Source of the DNA: Rhizobium sp. P32RR-XVIII
GTDB lineage: Bacteria; Pseudomonadota; Alphaproteobacteria; Rhizobiales; Rhizobiaceae
Reading direction: 5' to 3'
Assembly: GCF_012641395.1 (NCBI RefSeq)
Contig: NZ_JABAIH010000006.1
Location: 186,001-250,000 of the forward strand
DNA: 64,000 bases
How positions within the stretch are numbered: position 1 is the stretch's first letter; every line of letters begins with the position of its first letter. The notes under the pieces were generated by a model. The model saw only the letters and a program-made list of their open reading frames with translations. It had not been told where the DNA came from and made no database searches. Below, piece after piece: positions 13,522-22,467 of this stretch. Both the position numbers and the translations under genes were made by a program.

Positions 13522-14409
13522 GTGGGACAGCAGAAGAAAGTTCGTAAGGCGGTGTTTCCGGTTGCAGGTTTGGGGACTCGCTTCCTCCCAGCCACGAAAG
13601 CCGTGCCGAAGGAAATGCTGACCGTCGTCGATAAGCCGATCATCCAATATGTGGTCGACGAAGCGCTCGAAGCTGGCATTGAACACTTCGTGTTCGTCAC
13701 CGGTCGCAACAAGCACATCATCGAAGACTATTTCGATATCCATTTCGAACTCGAGCAGACGCTGCGCGAGCGGAGCAAGGAGGCGGAAATCACGCTGCTT
13801 GCCGATCAGCTGCCAAAGGCAGGCTCGGTCAGCTTCACTCGTCAGCAGGAGCCGCTTGGCCTTGGGCATGCCGTGTGGTGCGCCCGAGAGATCGTTGGCG
13901 ATGAACCTTTCGCTCTCCTGCTGCCGGACATGATCATGAAGGCCGAAGGCAAGGGTTGCATGAAGGGCATGATCGACCTCTATGGCCAGACCGGCGGCAA
14001 CATCATCGCTGTCGAGGAATGTGCCCCCGATCAGGCACACAAGTACGGTATCGTCGGCGTAGGCGAAGCGCGAGGGGATGGCTTCCGCATCACCGGCATG
14101 GTGGAAAAGCCTGCTAAGGGTACGGCGCCTTCCAACTTTTTCATCAACGGCCGCTACATCCTGCAGCCCGAGGTCTTCAAGATCCTCGAGACGCAGGAAC
14201 GCGGTGCCGGAAATGAAATCCAGCTGACCGATGGCATGCTGAAACTGCTCCAGACGCAGGATTTCGCAGGCTACCACTTCCGCGGCACGACATATGATTG
14301 CGGAGCAAAGGATGGCTTCATCCTGGCCAACGTCGCATTCGCGCTCGAACGCGCGGACATCCGTCCCGCTGTCGAAGAAGGCTTCAAGGCGCTGCTGAAG
14401 CGTCTCTGA
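13522..14409 (+). CDS. galU: UTP-glucose-1-phosphate uridylyltransferase
   Basis: The enzyme makes UDP-glucose for exopolysaccharide, LPS and glucan synthesis; in sinorhizobia the equivalent gene is also called exoN. The 295-residue product has the nucleotide-binding signature VFPVAGLGTRFLPATKAVPK at residues 11-30 and the family motifs GLGHAVWCA and GNEIQLTDGM. The start is GTG at 13522 with an AGGAGGT RBS five bases upstream. It converges with the outer-membrane protein gene, leaving only two bases between the stop codons. Confidence 0.95.
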   Translation: MGQQKKVRKAVFPVAGLGTRFLPATKAVPKEMLTVVDKPIIQYVVDEALEAGIEHFVFVTGRNKHIIEDYFDIHFELEQTLRERSKEAEITLLADQLPKAGSVSFTRQQEPLGLGHAVWCAREIVGDEPFALLLPDMIMKAEGKGCMKGMIDLYGQTGGNIIAVEECAPDQAHKYGIVGVGEARGDGFRITGMVEKPAKGTAPSNFFINGRYILQPEVFKILETQERGAGNEIQLTDGMLKLLQTQDFAGYHFRGTTYDCGAKDGFILANVAFALERADIRPAVEEGFKALLKRL

Positions 14410-14411
14410 GG

Positions 14412-15980
14412 CTAGCGCTTCAGCCTGAGACCGACGCCGGCTCGCCATTGCTGCGAGTCGGCGCCCTCGTCCCGTTGCGTCAGCTCGTATCCCAGCGTGC
14501 TGGTGAAATCGAGATAGCGGTTGATGGCCCAGCTCAGTCCGGCACTGGTGGTATAGACCGTTTCATCGCTGCTGCCGCCTGAGGGGTAGTCCCGCAAGAT
14601 CACCCCGCCCAATGCCGTTGCCTGAAGGTTGTCCCGCAGCTGGTGTGTGACCGCCGTCGTCAGTGCGTGCTGCACATAACCGCTCTGGCCCGCCGTCGTC
14701 GAAGGCTCGATGCTGGTCGCCAGATCGAAACTCACGTCTGTTCCGCGAAGAGGCGACCAGAGCAGGCTTGCGTCGACGGTCGCGGTGCCGATCGAGTCCA
14801 GCCGGCTATCGTCATAGGTCGCGGTTTCATAGCCAAGGCCAGCCTCGCCCCTCAGCTTTTCTCCGAGATCGACCTCGACGCCGGCCTTGCCGCCGTAGGT
14901 ATTGCCGGAGCGTGCGAATCCTGCCGAATCCTCGCGTTCGTCATAGACCGTCTTGCCGACAGAAACTTCGATGAAGGGAATAAGTGCGGGCGAAAGTTCG
15001 TAGCCGACGCGCGTTCGCAACGTGCCGGCCGTCTGGTCGCGGTCTGCCTGCGAGATCCTGGTGCCGTTCGAAAGCACGGCGTCGGAGTAGATCGTTCGGG
15101 TCAAGTCGAGCCCGGCAGTGCCGCGCAGGATGCCGAAATCGCGCTGAATGGATGCGCCGGCCGAAAATTCCTGCACATCCGATTGCTGATCGGCATTGGC
15201 GATGGCATTCGGATCGTCGACATCCTCGCGATAGAAGCGATAGCCGCCTCTGATATGCGCAACCGTATCGTCCGGCAGGTCGAGCCGAAGATCACCGTCG
15301 ATGTTGAAGGCAGGCTGTTCCTCGCCGCTTCCGCTAACATTCTGCTGCCATGTGCCCAGGCCCGTGATCGTGAGCTGATGCAGCGCCCAATCGGAAGTCA
15401 ACGTTGCGTTGGCATCGGTTTGCAGGAAGGCACGCGTGTCTTTCGTGCCGCTGTCTTTCGTCGTTTCCGAGTTGATCGTCTGCGTCACGGAGGGGCGCAG
15501 CACGAAGGTGCCAATGCGGATGCCTTCCGTCTGCTGATCCAAGAGGGTTTCGTCCGGCTTACGTGGCGTCCTTCTATCATCGATTGCGGGTTCGCGGATG
15601 TTCAGGCGCCGTATGTCCTCATCGAGGATGGAGCCGGTCGTTTCGTCCGATGGATCTGCATTCGTCGTGGCCGTGGTCGGCTGCTGGTTGGCATCGGGCT
15701 GGGTCCCGCTGGTTGCCGCAACGGGGGAAGAGCTCGCTAGGCCGTCGTCGCTGAGCGCGTTATCGCCTGCCGGCAACGACCGTTGCACGTTTGAGGAACC
15801 GTAAGAGGAAGACTGCGAAGTCGATGCAGACGAAAGCGTGCCATTGCCGCTCCTGCTCTGTGCCGATTGCGCAAGGCCAAGGCTCGGCACGAAAAGCACC
15901 GCGACAAGAGCCACAGAGGACACGGCAAAACGCGTCGCCCGGAGCGGCGTCAAACTGCTCGTGTCTCTTTCCTTGGTCAT
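14412..15980 (-). CDS. Outer membrane beta-barrel protein (BBP2-type)
   Basis: The 522-residue exported protein has a signal peptide (FAVSSVALVAVLFVPSLGLAQS). A Ser/Thr/Gln-rich low-complexity region follows (to about residue 110), then a domain of amphipathic alternating strands ending in a basic residue (VGLRLKR), typical of an outer-membrane barrel. I assign it to the BBP2-like barrel group on overall look; no ligand is known. The start at 15980 (MTKERDTSSL) gives a normal signal peptide; an in-frame ATG at 16043 would add 21 residues. It lies between galU and a Kdo-pathway isomerase gene, suggesting envelope function. Confidence 0.7.
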   Translation of the reverse strand: MTKERDTSSLTPLRATRFAVSSVALVAVLFVPSLGLAQSAQSRSGNGTLSSASTSQSSSYGSSNVQRSLPAGDNALSDDGLASSSPVAATSGTQPDANQQPTTATTNADPSDETTGSILDEDIRRLNIREPAIDDRRTPRKPDETLLDQQTEGIRIGTFVLRPSVTQTINSETTKDSGTKDTRAFLQTDANATLTSDWALHQLTITGLGTWQQNVSGSGEEQPAFNIDGDLRLDLPDDTVAHIRGGYRFYREDVDDPNAIANADQQSDVQEFSAGASIQRDFGILRGTAGLDLTRTIYSDAVLSNGTRISQADRDQTAGTLRTRVGYELSPALIPFIEVSVGKTVYDEREDSAGFARSGNTYGGKAGVEVDLGEKLRGEAGLGYETATYDDSRLDSIGTATVDASLLWSPLRGTDVSFDLATSIEPSTTAGQSGYVQHALTTAVTHQLRDNLQATALGGVILRDYPSGGSSDETVYTTSAGLSWAINRYLDFTSTLGYELTQRDEGADSQQWRAGVGLRLKR

Positions 15981-16120
15981 CAGAATTCCGCGTGCGGCAT
16001 GCTTCAATTCGTTACCCGAACGTAAAGCCTTGTGGTTAATCATTCGTTGCGTGTACGTCGTTCACAGGTTGTGAAGCGACGCGGGTGGACACCCCGAACG
16101 AAACGCGCTAACGCAAGATC

Positions 16121-17116
16121 ATGATGAGGAAAGCACTCAATCTCGTTGAAGACGGTGTCCTCCAGTCCGCAAGGCGTACGATCGAGACGGAGAGACGGGG
16201 GCTGGAGGCGCTGGAACGCGCCTTGAGCGACGGTCTTGCCGGACCCTTTTCACAGGCCGTGGAAACGATCGGCGGCATCAGCGGCCGCGTCATTGTAACC
16301 GGCGTCGGCAAGAGCGGGCACATCGGCGCAAAGCTGGCGGCCACCTTTGCTTCGACCGGCACGCCTGCGTTTTTTGTTCATGCTGCTGAGGCTAATCACG
16401 GCGATCTGGGAATGATTGCGAAGGACGATCTCGTCCTTGCCATATCCAAAGGCGGCGAAAGCGCGGAACTGCGCAGCATCATTTCCTACACGCGCCGATT
16501 CTCCATCCCGCTGATCTCGATCACCTGCAGCGAGAGCTCGTCGCTGGCGGCGGCCTCGGATGTCGTACTGCTCATTCCGAATGAGCAGGAAGCCTGCCCG
16601 AACGGTCTTGCACCGACGACGTCGACCTTGATGCAGCTTGCGATAGGCGATGCGCTGGCAATCGCGTTGCTTGAAGGGCGGGGCTTTACGGCGCGGGATT
16701 TCCACGTCTTCCATCCGGGCGGCAAGCTGGGTGCGAGCCTCATGCATGTCGGCGATGTCATGCATACAGGCGACCGCGTGCCGCTCGTCGGCAAGGGTAC
16801 GCCGATGCCGGAGGCGATCCAGGTTCTGTCACGAAAGCATTTCGGCTGCGTTGGCATTCTGGATGAAGACGGACGGCTCTGCGGCATCGTCACGGAAGGT
16901 GACATGGCGCGCAACCTGACGCGCAATCTGGCGGAACTGATGGTTGACGACATCATGACGCACACGCCGAAGATCGCGAAGCCCACCATGCTCGCAACAG
17001 CAGCACTCGCGCTCCTGAACCAGCACCATATCGGTGCCCTGATCGTCGTCGACGATGACAATCGCCCGATTGGGCTCGTGCACTTCCACGACCTGCTGCG
17101 GATCGGCGTTGCCTGA
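16121..17116 (+). CDS. kdsD: KpsF/GutQ-type D-arabinose-5-phosphate isomerase
   Basis: The 331-residue enzyme converts ribulose 5-phosphate to arabinose 5-phosphate, the first committed step to Kdo of LPS. The SIS domain (residues 40-180) carries GVGKSGHIGAKLAATFASTG, the catalytic-region HGDLGM and SKGGESAEL. Two CBS domains follow (residues 210-270 and 275-331; motifs HFGCVGILDEDG and IGALIVVDDDNRPIG). Two tandem ATG codons make the exact start uncertain by one residue. The gene is divergent from the outer-membrane barrel gene and abuts the stop codon of the convergent NfeD gene. Confidence 0.9.
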   Translation: MMRKALNLVEDGVLQSARRTIETERRGLEALERALSDGLAGPFSQAVETIGGISGRVIVTGVGKSGHIGAKLAATFASTGTPAFFVHAAEANHGDLGMIAKDDLVLAISKGGESAELRSIISYTRRFSIPLISITCSESSSLAAASDVVLLIPNEQEACPNGLAPTTSTLMQLAIGDALAIALLEGRGFTARDFHVFHPGGKLGASLMHVGDVMHTGDRVPLVGKGTPMPEAIQVLSRKHFGCVGILDEDGRLCGIVTEGDMARNLTRNLAELMVDDIMTHTPKIAKPTMLATAALALLNQHHIGALIVVDDDNRPIGLVHFHDLLRIGVA

Positions 17117-17572
17117 TCAGAGCGGCTCGACCACCAAGTCGCGCCCATTGCTCGCCACGACTTTCACCTGTGTTCCCGCCGGAAGGTTCGGGCCTATCAC
17201 CCGCCAGATCGTATCGTCGAGGCGGATGCGGCCGCGGCCTTCCGCAATCGGCTCGGCGAGCGTCGCCGTCCGGCCGACGAGGCTTGCGCCCCGCTGGTTG
17301 AGGAAGGGCTCGTCGGTCGCATCGTGGCTCAGCGTCAGCCGGCGGCCGAGGAATGTGGCCGCAACGGCAAGGAGCGCGAAGAGAATGAGCTGTGTTTGCC
17401 AGACCCAGAAGGCTGCGTCCCACAGAAGCAGCGAAAGAATGCCGACGGCGAGAGCCGCAAGCCCGATCCAGACGAGAAAGACGCCCGGCACCATCATTTC
17501 GGCCGCAAGCAGCACGAAGCCCGCAATCCACCAGCTCCATGGTCCGAGTTCTGCAACGATGCGGGCGAGCAT
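17117..17572 (-). CDS. NfeD-family membrane protein
   Basis: The 151-residue protein has about three transmembrane helices (residues 10-35, 38-55 and 58-78; VWIGLAALAVGILSLLLW is the clearest). A C-terminal soluble OB-fold follows (ASLVGRTATLAEPIAEGRGRIRLDD). NfeD proteins partner SPFH proteins in membrane quality control or microdomains. The gene starts three bases after the stop of the SPFH gene, so the two are co-transcribed and probably translationally coupled. The short form without the N-terminal protease domain matches its length. Confidence 0.88.
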   Translation of the reverse strand: MLARIVAELGPWSWWIAGFVLLAAEMMVPGVFLVWIGLAALAVGILSLLLWDAAFWVWQTQLILFALLAVAATFLGRRLTLSHDATDEPFLNQRGASLVGRTATLAEPIAEGRGRIRLDDTIWRVIGPNLPAGTQVKVVASNGRDLVVEPL

Positions 17573-17575
17573 TCG

Positions 17576-18583
17576 TCAGCGCTCCGGGGTTTGATTGAAG
17601 GGATTGACCGGCGGCGTGGTGCGCGACGGTACCTGGCGTGGACGCGGTGAAGGCGGATTGGAGTCGTCGCCGAAGACTTCCTTGGCAATCGCTCCAATGC
17701 CGCTCAGAGAGCCGAGAATGGAAGAGGCCTCCATCGGCATCAGCACAATCTTGGCGTTGGAGGCGGAGCCGATCGACGCAAGGGCTTCGGTATACTTCTG
17801 AGCGACGAAGTAGTTGATCGCCTGCACATCACCCGCGGCGATGGCGTCGGAGACCATTCTCGTCGCCTTGGCTTCGGCTTCGGCCAGACGCTCGCGGGCT
17901 TCCGCCTCCCGGAACGCTGCTTCGCGTTGGCCCTCGGCCTCGAGAATGGCCGATTGCTTGGCACCCTCGGCGCGAAGAATCTGGGCATTGCGCGAACCTT
18001 CGGCTTCCAGGATTTGCGCCCGCTTCTCGCGTTCAGCCTTCATCTGCCGCGCCATAGCATCGACGAGATCGGACGGCGGACGGATGTCCTTGATCTCGAT
18101 TCGGGTCACCTTGATGCCCCACGGCTGCACGGCGTCATCAACGACGCGGAGCAGCCGGTCGTTGATCGCATCGCGATTGGAAAGAAGCTCGTCGAGATCC
18201 ATCGAGCCCATGACCGAACGGATATTGGTCATGGTGAGGTTGAGGATGGCGTTTTCGAGATTGGAGACCTGATAGGCGGCCTGCGCGGCGTTCAACACCT
18301 GATAGAAGGCAACGGCATCGGCGGAGACCGAAGCGTTGTCCTTGGTGATGACTTCCTGCGTCGGCACATCAAGCACCTGCTCCATCACGTTCATCCGCGC
18401 GCCGATGCGCTCGATGAAGGGCACGATGAGGTTAAGCCCGGGTTCCAGCGTCCGCGTGTAGCGGCCGAAGCGTTCGATCGTATAGCGGTACCCCTGCGGC
18501 ACGGTCTTGATGCCTGCAAACAGCACCAGGATCACGAAGACCACGAGTGCAATAACGACGATATCGAAACCGCCCAAGAGCAT
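17576..18583 (-). CDS. SPFH/Band 7 (stomatin-like) membrane protein
   Basis: The 335-residue protein has one N-terminal membrane anchor (IVVIALVVFVILVLFAGI). The SPFH domain follows (FGRYTRTLEPGLNLIVPFIERI, RSVMGSMDLDELLSNRDAIN). A long Ala/Glu-rich coiled coil (residues 185-265, with repeated AEG and EAEA segments) allows oligomerisation. It resembles QmcA/paraslipin proteins that act with NfeD in membrane protein quality control. A strong GGGAGGG RBS precedes the ATG. Confidence 0.92.
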   Translation of the reverse strand: MLLGGFDIVVIALVVFVILVLFAGIKTVPQGYRYTIERFGRYTRTLEPGLNLIVPFIERIGARMNVMEQVLDVPTQEVITKDNASVSADAVAFYQVLNAAQAAYQVSNLENAILNLTMTNIRSVMGSMDLDELLSNRDAINDRLLRVVDDAVQPWGIKVTRIEIKDIRPPSDLVDAMARQMKAEREKRAQILEAEGSRNAQILRAEGAKQSAILEAEGQREAAFREAEARERLAEAEAKATRMVSDAIAAGDVQAINYFVAQKYTEALASIGSASNAKIVLMPMEASSILGSLSGIGAIAKEVFGDDSNPPSPRPRQVPSRTTPPVNPFNQTPER

Positions 18584-18666
18584 GAAAACCCTCCCTCGGC
18601 GCTAGACGCGCCGCATCATCAGATGTGGTGAGTTAACATGTTCTTTGCAATTCGGAAATGACAGCC

Positions 18667-19701
18667 TCAGACCCAGCCAAGCAGCTCGCGGCGTACAACT
18701 TTTTCCAACACGCGCATGCCGTCCTCGCTGTCGTTGAGACAGGGGATGTGGGCAAATCGTTCGCCACCGTTCTGATGGAAGGAATGGGCCGCCTGCTCGG
18801 CGATTTCTTCCAATGTCTCAAGACAGTCGGAGACGAAGCCGGGATTGATGACGGCGAGACGCTTGACGCCGTCCTGCGCCAGCTTTTCGACGGTCTTGTC
18901 GGTATAGGGCTGCAGCCATTCTTCCGGCCCGAAACGGGACTGGAAGGTGACCATGAATTTTTCCTCCGGCAAGCCAAGCCTTTCGCGCAGCAGCCGGCCG
19001 GTCTTCTGACACTGGTAGTAGTACGGATCGCCCCGTTCGAAGTAGGACAGAGGGATGCCGTGGAAGGAGGCGAGGATCATCTCCGGTTCCCAGTCGAGCG
19101 TCGAGAGATGCTGCGTTACCGAGTTGGCCAGCGCCTCGATATAGGTTTCGTCGTCGTGATAGTCCGGTACGGTGCGCAGCGCCGGCTGCCACCGCATCGT
19201 CAGCAGATGCTGGAACGCCTTGTCGTTGACGGTCGCGGTCGTTGCTGCCGCATATTGCGGATAGAGCGGGAAAAGAACGATACGGTCGCAGCCTGCGTCC
19301 TTCAGCGCGTCGATACGCGAGGCGATCGAGGGCGTGCCGTAGCGCATGGCCCAGTCAACCTTGACGTTCGGCAGGTCCTTCAAGCGCTCGGCCATCAGAT
19401 CGGACTGGTTGCGCGTATAGGTGCGCAGATAGCTCTCGTTCTTTTCCTTGTTCCAGATCGTCTCGTAGGCCTTGCCGACCTTTTGCGGGCGGGTATTGAG
19501 GATGATGCCGAAGAGGATGGGATACCATTTCCAGCGCGGCTCCTCGATGACGCGGCGGTCTGAGAGGAATTCCCGCAGATAGCGGCGCATCGAGGCATAG
19601 TCGGTGCCGTCAGGAGTGCCGAGATTGACGAGGAGGACCCCGATCTTGCCGGATTTAACGGGTGGATGCTCCGCCGGACGGTGTGAAGTTTCAACGGTCA
19701 T
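18667..19701 (-). CDS. hemH: Ferrochelatase
   Basis: HemH inserts Fe2+ into protoporphyrin IX, the last step of heme synthesis. The 344-residue length is normal. Family motifs are GVLLVNLGTPDG near the N terminus, the active-site His in SFHGIPLSYFERGDPYYYQC, and the Glu of FQSRFGPEEWLQPYTD. The last lies in the second conserved active-site region. The start has GGGGACT upstream. It is a single gene on the same strand as the downstream SPFH/NfeD pair, separated by 83 bases in which I see no clear terminator. Confidence 0.96.
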   Translation of the reverse strand: MTVETSHRPAEHPPVKSGKIGVLLVNLGTPDGTDYASMRRYLREFLSDRRVIEEPRWKWYPILFGIILNTRPQKVGKAYETIWNKEKNESYLRTYTRNQSDLMAERLKDLPNVKVDWAMRYGTPSIASRIDALKDAGCDRIVLFPLYPQYAAATTATVNDKAFQHLLTMRWQPALRTVPDYHDDETYIEALANSVTQHLSTLDWEPEMILASFHGIPLSYFERGDPYYYQCQKTGRLLRERLGLPEEKFMVTFQSRFGPEEWLQPYTDKTVEKLAQDGVKRLAVINPGFVSDCLETLEEIAEQAAHSFHQNGGERFAHIPCLNDSEDGMRVLEKVVRRELLGWV

Positions 19702-19777
19702 CTTAGTCCCCCAACGCTAGATAGTCTTTGCCGGCTCATCCGCAGCCGTGCCAGCCTGATTTCATCCCTATATGTAG

Positions 19778-19811
19778 GAAAGCCGGCCCAGGAAACCCCG
19801 GACCGGCTTTC
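19778..19811 (-). terminator. Hairpin after the 5'-nucleotidase gene
   Basis: GAAAGCCGG and CCGGCTTTC form a 9-bp stem around a 16-base loop just beyond the nucleotidase stop codon. There is no T-run, so it may be a processing or stabilising hairpin instead of an intrinsic terminator. Confidence 0.45.
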
Positions 19812-19830
19812 ATGATCGAGACAAATCGTC

Positions 19831-21726
19831 TTACTTAGCGGGGACCTGAAGTTCCTTGCCGACAAACAGGCGGTGAGGATTGGGATTGCCGTTGGCTTCA
19901 GAAATCTTCTTCCAGAGCGCGCCGTCTCCGTAGAATTGCTCTGCAAGATCCCAGAGCGTATCGCCGCTGGCGATGACATGGGTCGAAGGCGTTGCGGCAG
20001 CGGGTGCCGGCTCTGCAGGGGCGGGCGCGGCCGGGGCAGGCGCGGGTTCCTGCGTGGGTGCCGGAGCCGCCGGGGCGGGCGAAGCGGGTGCCGGCGCGGC
20101 CGGAGCCTGGGCCATGGCGCCGGAGACCTCCGTTACGCGCCCGTCGGTGTAGGGCTTGTAGGGGTTGTGCGCCGCCAGATAGTCGACTGTCACGTCGGCA
20201 AGATCGGGGCCGAAGTCATAGGCATTCTTGCCGGCCGTCTCGAAGACCGAATAGCCGTCGCCGCCGCCGCGCATGAAGTTGTTGGTGACGACGCCGTAGG
20301 TTTTGGCAGGATCGATCGGCACGAAGGTGTTGCTCTCTTCAACCCGAACGTCGCTGATGCGGCTGCCGGCAGGCTTGGACTTGTCGAAGCTGTATTTGAG
20401 ACCGGCGACCTGCGCAAAGCGGCCGGCGCCCTGGTCGATCTGGCTGACACCGTTTTCAAGCGCCTTGACCACATCTTCTCCCGTCAGCTGGAAGGTGGCG
20501 ACCGTGTTCTGGAAAGGCAGCACGCTGATGACTTCGCCCTGGGTGATCTCGCCGCCGTCGATCGAGGCGCGCAGGCCGCCGCCGTTCTGGATGGCGATCT
20601 GCATGCCCTGGTTCCTCGTGCGGTCGAGCATGGCGTCAGCGACGAGGTTGCCCATCGAGCATTCCTTGACGCGGCAAACCGTGCGATCCCCCTCGATCGG
20701 ACCTTCGGACGAGCCTATAACCTTCTTGCGCAGTTCCTCGATCGGCTTGGCCAGCTCCGCAATGCGCGTGGTCAGCGCCGGGTCCGGCGTGAACGAGGAA
20801 TCGATCAGGATCGGTTCGCCCTTGGCGCTCTTGACCACGCCGTTGTCATCGAAGTCGACGACGAGATCGCCGAGATACTTGCTATAGGACGCGGCCTGAA
20901 CGACCGGAACCTTGTAGCCGCCCGGATTGTCGACCATCGTCGGGTAGGGGCCTTCGGCCTTAGGATCGGTGTTGGAGAGAAGGCTGTGCGAATGGCCGCC
21001 GACAACGACATCGACATCCGGAATCTTGGCGATAGCCGAGAGATCGCGCGGGTAGCCGACATGGGTCAGCGCGATGATCTTGTCGACGCCCTGCGCCTTC
21101 AATTCCTGAACGGCTGCGGTAATGGTCTGGACGTCATCGGCAATGATCACGTTCGGGCCGGGAGAGGAAAGCTCTTCGGTATCATTGGTTACGGCACCGA
21201 CGATGCCGATCTTCTGGCCACCGACGTCGAGCACCACCGACGGCTTGATCCGATCGCGGAGCTTCGAGCTGTCGCCGGCAAGCACGTTGGCGGAAATAAC
21301 CGGGAACTGGACTTTGTCGAGGAAGGTCGCCAAGCCATCCTCGCTGTCGTCGAACTCATGGTTGCCGACAGTCATGACATCGAACTTCATGGCGTTCAGC
21401 ATCTCGGCTTCCACGGCACCTTTATAGGTCGTGTAGAAGAGCGAGCCCTGAAAATTGTCGCCGGCGTTCAGCAATAGGACGTCCTGGCCGGAAAGCGCCT
21501 GACGTCGCTGGTCGATGGCGGTTTTTAAACGGGCAGCGCCGCCGAAGCATTCCTTCTTGCCTTCTTCTTCTGCCGAACAGGTGGAATCGAACTTGTTGAT
21601 CGGTTCGACGCGTGAATGGAAATCGTTGATATGAAGAATATTGAGCTGGTAGTCCGCGAACGCGGCGCTGGTGCTGAGCGCCAGCATCGATGCGGTCAGC
21701 AGACCGAAGCTAAAAGACTTGGTCAT
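19831..21726 (-). CDS. Periplasmic 5'-nucleotidase / metallophosphoesterase with C-terminal LysM domain
   Basis: The 631-residue exported protein belongs to the UshA/CpdB-type family. It has a signal peptide (LLTASMLALSTSAAFA) and the metallophosphatase metal ligands LHINDFHSR, NAGDNFQGS, VGNHEFDD, ALTHVGY and GGHSHS. The 5'-nucleotidase C-terminal domain follows (IQNGGGLRASIDGGEITQGE, NNFMRGGGDGYS). After that come a roughly 45-residue Ala/Pro linker and one LysM domain (HVIASGDTLWDLAEQFYGDG ... VGKELQVPAK). It should hydrolyse nucleotides in the periplasm, and the LysM would hold it on peptidoglycan. The substrate range cannot be told from sequence. Confidence 0.92.
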   Translation of the reverse strand: MTKSFSFGLLTASMLALSTSAAFADYQLNILHINDFHSRVEPINKFDSTCSAEEEGKKECFGGAARLKTAIDQRRQALSGQDVLLLNAGDNFQGSLFYTTYKGAVEAEMLNAMKFDVMTVGNHEFDDSEDGLATFLDKVQFPVISANVLAGDSSKLRDRIKPSVVLDVGGQKIGIVGAVTNDTEELSSPGPNVIIADDVQTITAAVQELKAQGVDKIIALTHVGYPRDLSAIAKIPDVDVVVGGHSHSLLSNTDPKAEGPYPTMVDNPGGYKVPVVQAASYSKYLGDLVVDFDDNGVVKSAKGEPILIDSSFTPDPALTTRIAELAKPIEELRKKVIGSSEGPIEGDRTVCRVKECSMGNLVADAMLDRTRNQGMQIAIQNGGGLRASIDGGEITQGEVISVLPFQNTVATFQLTGEDVVKALENGVSQIDQGAGRFAQVAGLKYSFDKSKPAGSRISDVRVEESNTFVPIDPAKTYGVVTNNFMRGGGDGYSVFETAGKNAYDFGPDLADVTVDYLAAHNPYKPYTDGRVTEVSGAMAQAPAAPAPASPAPAAPAPTQEPAPAPAAPAPAEPAPAAATPSTHVIASGDTLWDLAEQFYGDGALWKKISEANGNPNPHRLFVGKELQVPAK

Positions 21727-21881
21727 TCCTCTCTCCTGATTTTAATGGCGAAAGTCCTTACCCCCGACTTCGCTCGTCCCTCATCTCGTCGGTTGCCCGG
21801 CGAGCGGATGTTTTCACCAAGCCTGCGTAATCGCAAGCGAAAAAGCGATGACCGCCGGGACGCTTTCCATGAGGCAAGAAC

Positions 21882-21906
21882 AAAAAAGCTCCCGCGAGGG
21901 GAGCTT
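21882..21906 (-). terminator. Rho-independent terminator after omp10
   Basis: On the minus strand AAGCTCCC and GGGAGCTT form a tight hairpin followed by TTTT. It is placed about 25 bases after the omp10 stop codon and before the nucleotidase promoter region. Confidence 0.85.
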
Positions 21907-21931
21907 TGTGTGCTGAAAGCTGATCGGGAAA

Positions 21932-22300
21932 TTACATCTGGCGCGTCAGCGTGAATTGCGAACCTGCATCCGAGGTGCAGTTCAGCTGGCTCTGACTGAC
22001 CAGCGCGCAATTGACCTTGGACGTCGTGCGTTTGATGTTAGAAAAGAGATTAATCTGGACGATGCCATTTGGATCGGTCGTATAAGTTCCTGAGGCCATC
22101 TGCGTGTTAGTGCCATCGGTCGTCCTTGTGACGAATTGACCGTTTGTGAAGGTAGAATTCAGGCCGTTCGGATCAGTCCAGGAGCCCTCGACCCCGGTCG
22201 GCGCGGCGCGTGTCGCGACCGGCATGGGGCGCGGGTTCGAGACACAGGCGGCAAGCGCTGCTGCTGCACCCGCAAGAACGAGAATGTTTCTGACCGTCAT
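21932..22300 (-). CDS. omp10: Outer membrane lipoprotein, Brucella Omp10 homologue
   Basis: The 122-residue lipoprotein has a lipobox LAAC with Cys19 as the lipidated residue. The mature part (GSWTDPNGLNSTFTNGQFVT ... TTSKVNCALVSQSQLNCTSD) matches Omp10 of Brucella as I remember it, including the TTSKVNCALVS segment. It is a small beta-rich protein of the AprI/Inh type fold. Brucella Omp10 is surface-exposed. The gene stands alone between the nucleotidase and homospermidine synthase genes, with its own terminator. Confidence 0.85.
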   Translation of the reverse strand: MTVRNILVLAGAAAALAACVSNPRPMPVATRAAPTGVEGSWTDPNGLNSTFTNGQFVTRTTDGTNTQMASGTYTTDPNGIVQINLFSNIKRTTSKVNCALVSQSQLNCTSDAGSQFTLTRQM

Positions 22301-22421
22301 AGGTTTCTCCAGGCGATTCGAAGCGGACTATAGCCGCGAAAGTCCCGAAAAACATGGCGCGAGGCCGCCGCCATGGCAAGCCTGCTGCAACGGGAAAGCG
22401 AAATTACACTGCAGGCGTTAC

Positions 22422-22448
22422 AAAAATGCCCGCCTTTCGGCGGGCATC
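22422..22448 (-). terminator. Rho-independent terminator after homospermidine synthase
   Basis: ATGCCCGCC-GAAA-GGCGGGCAT followed by TTTT on the minus strand is a classic GNRA-type loop terminator. It lies about 20 bases after the stop codon of the synthase gene. Confidence 0.92.
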
Positions 22449-22467
22449 GATGCTGGTCTGAATTCGG

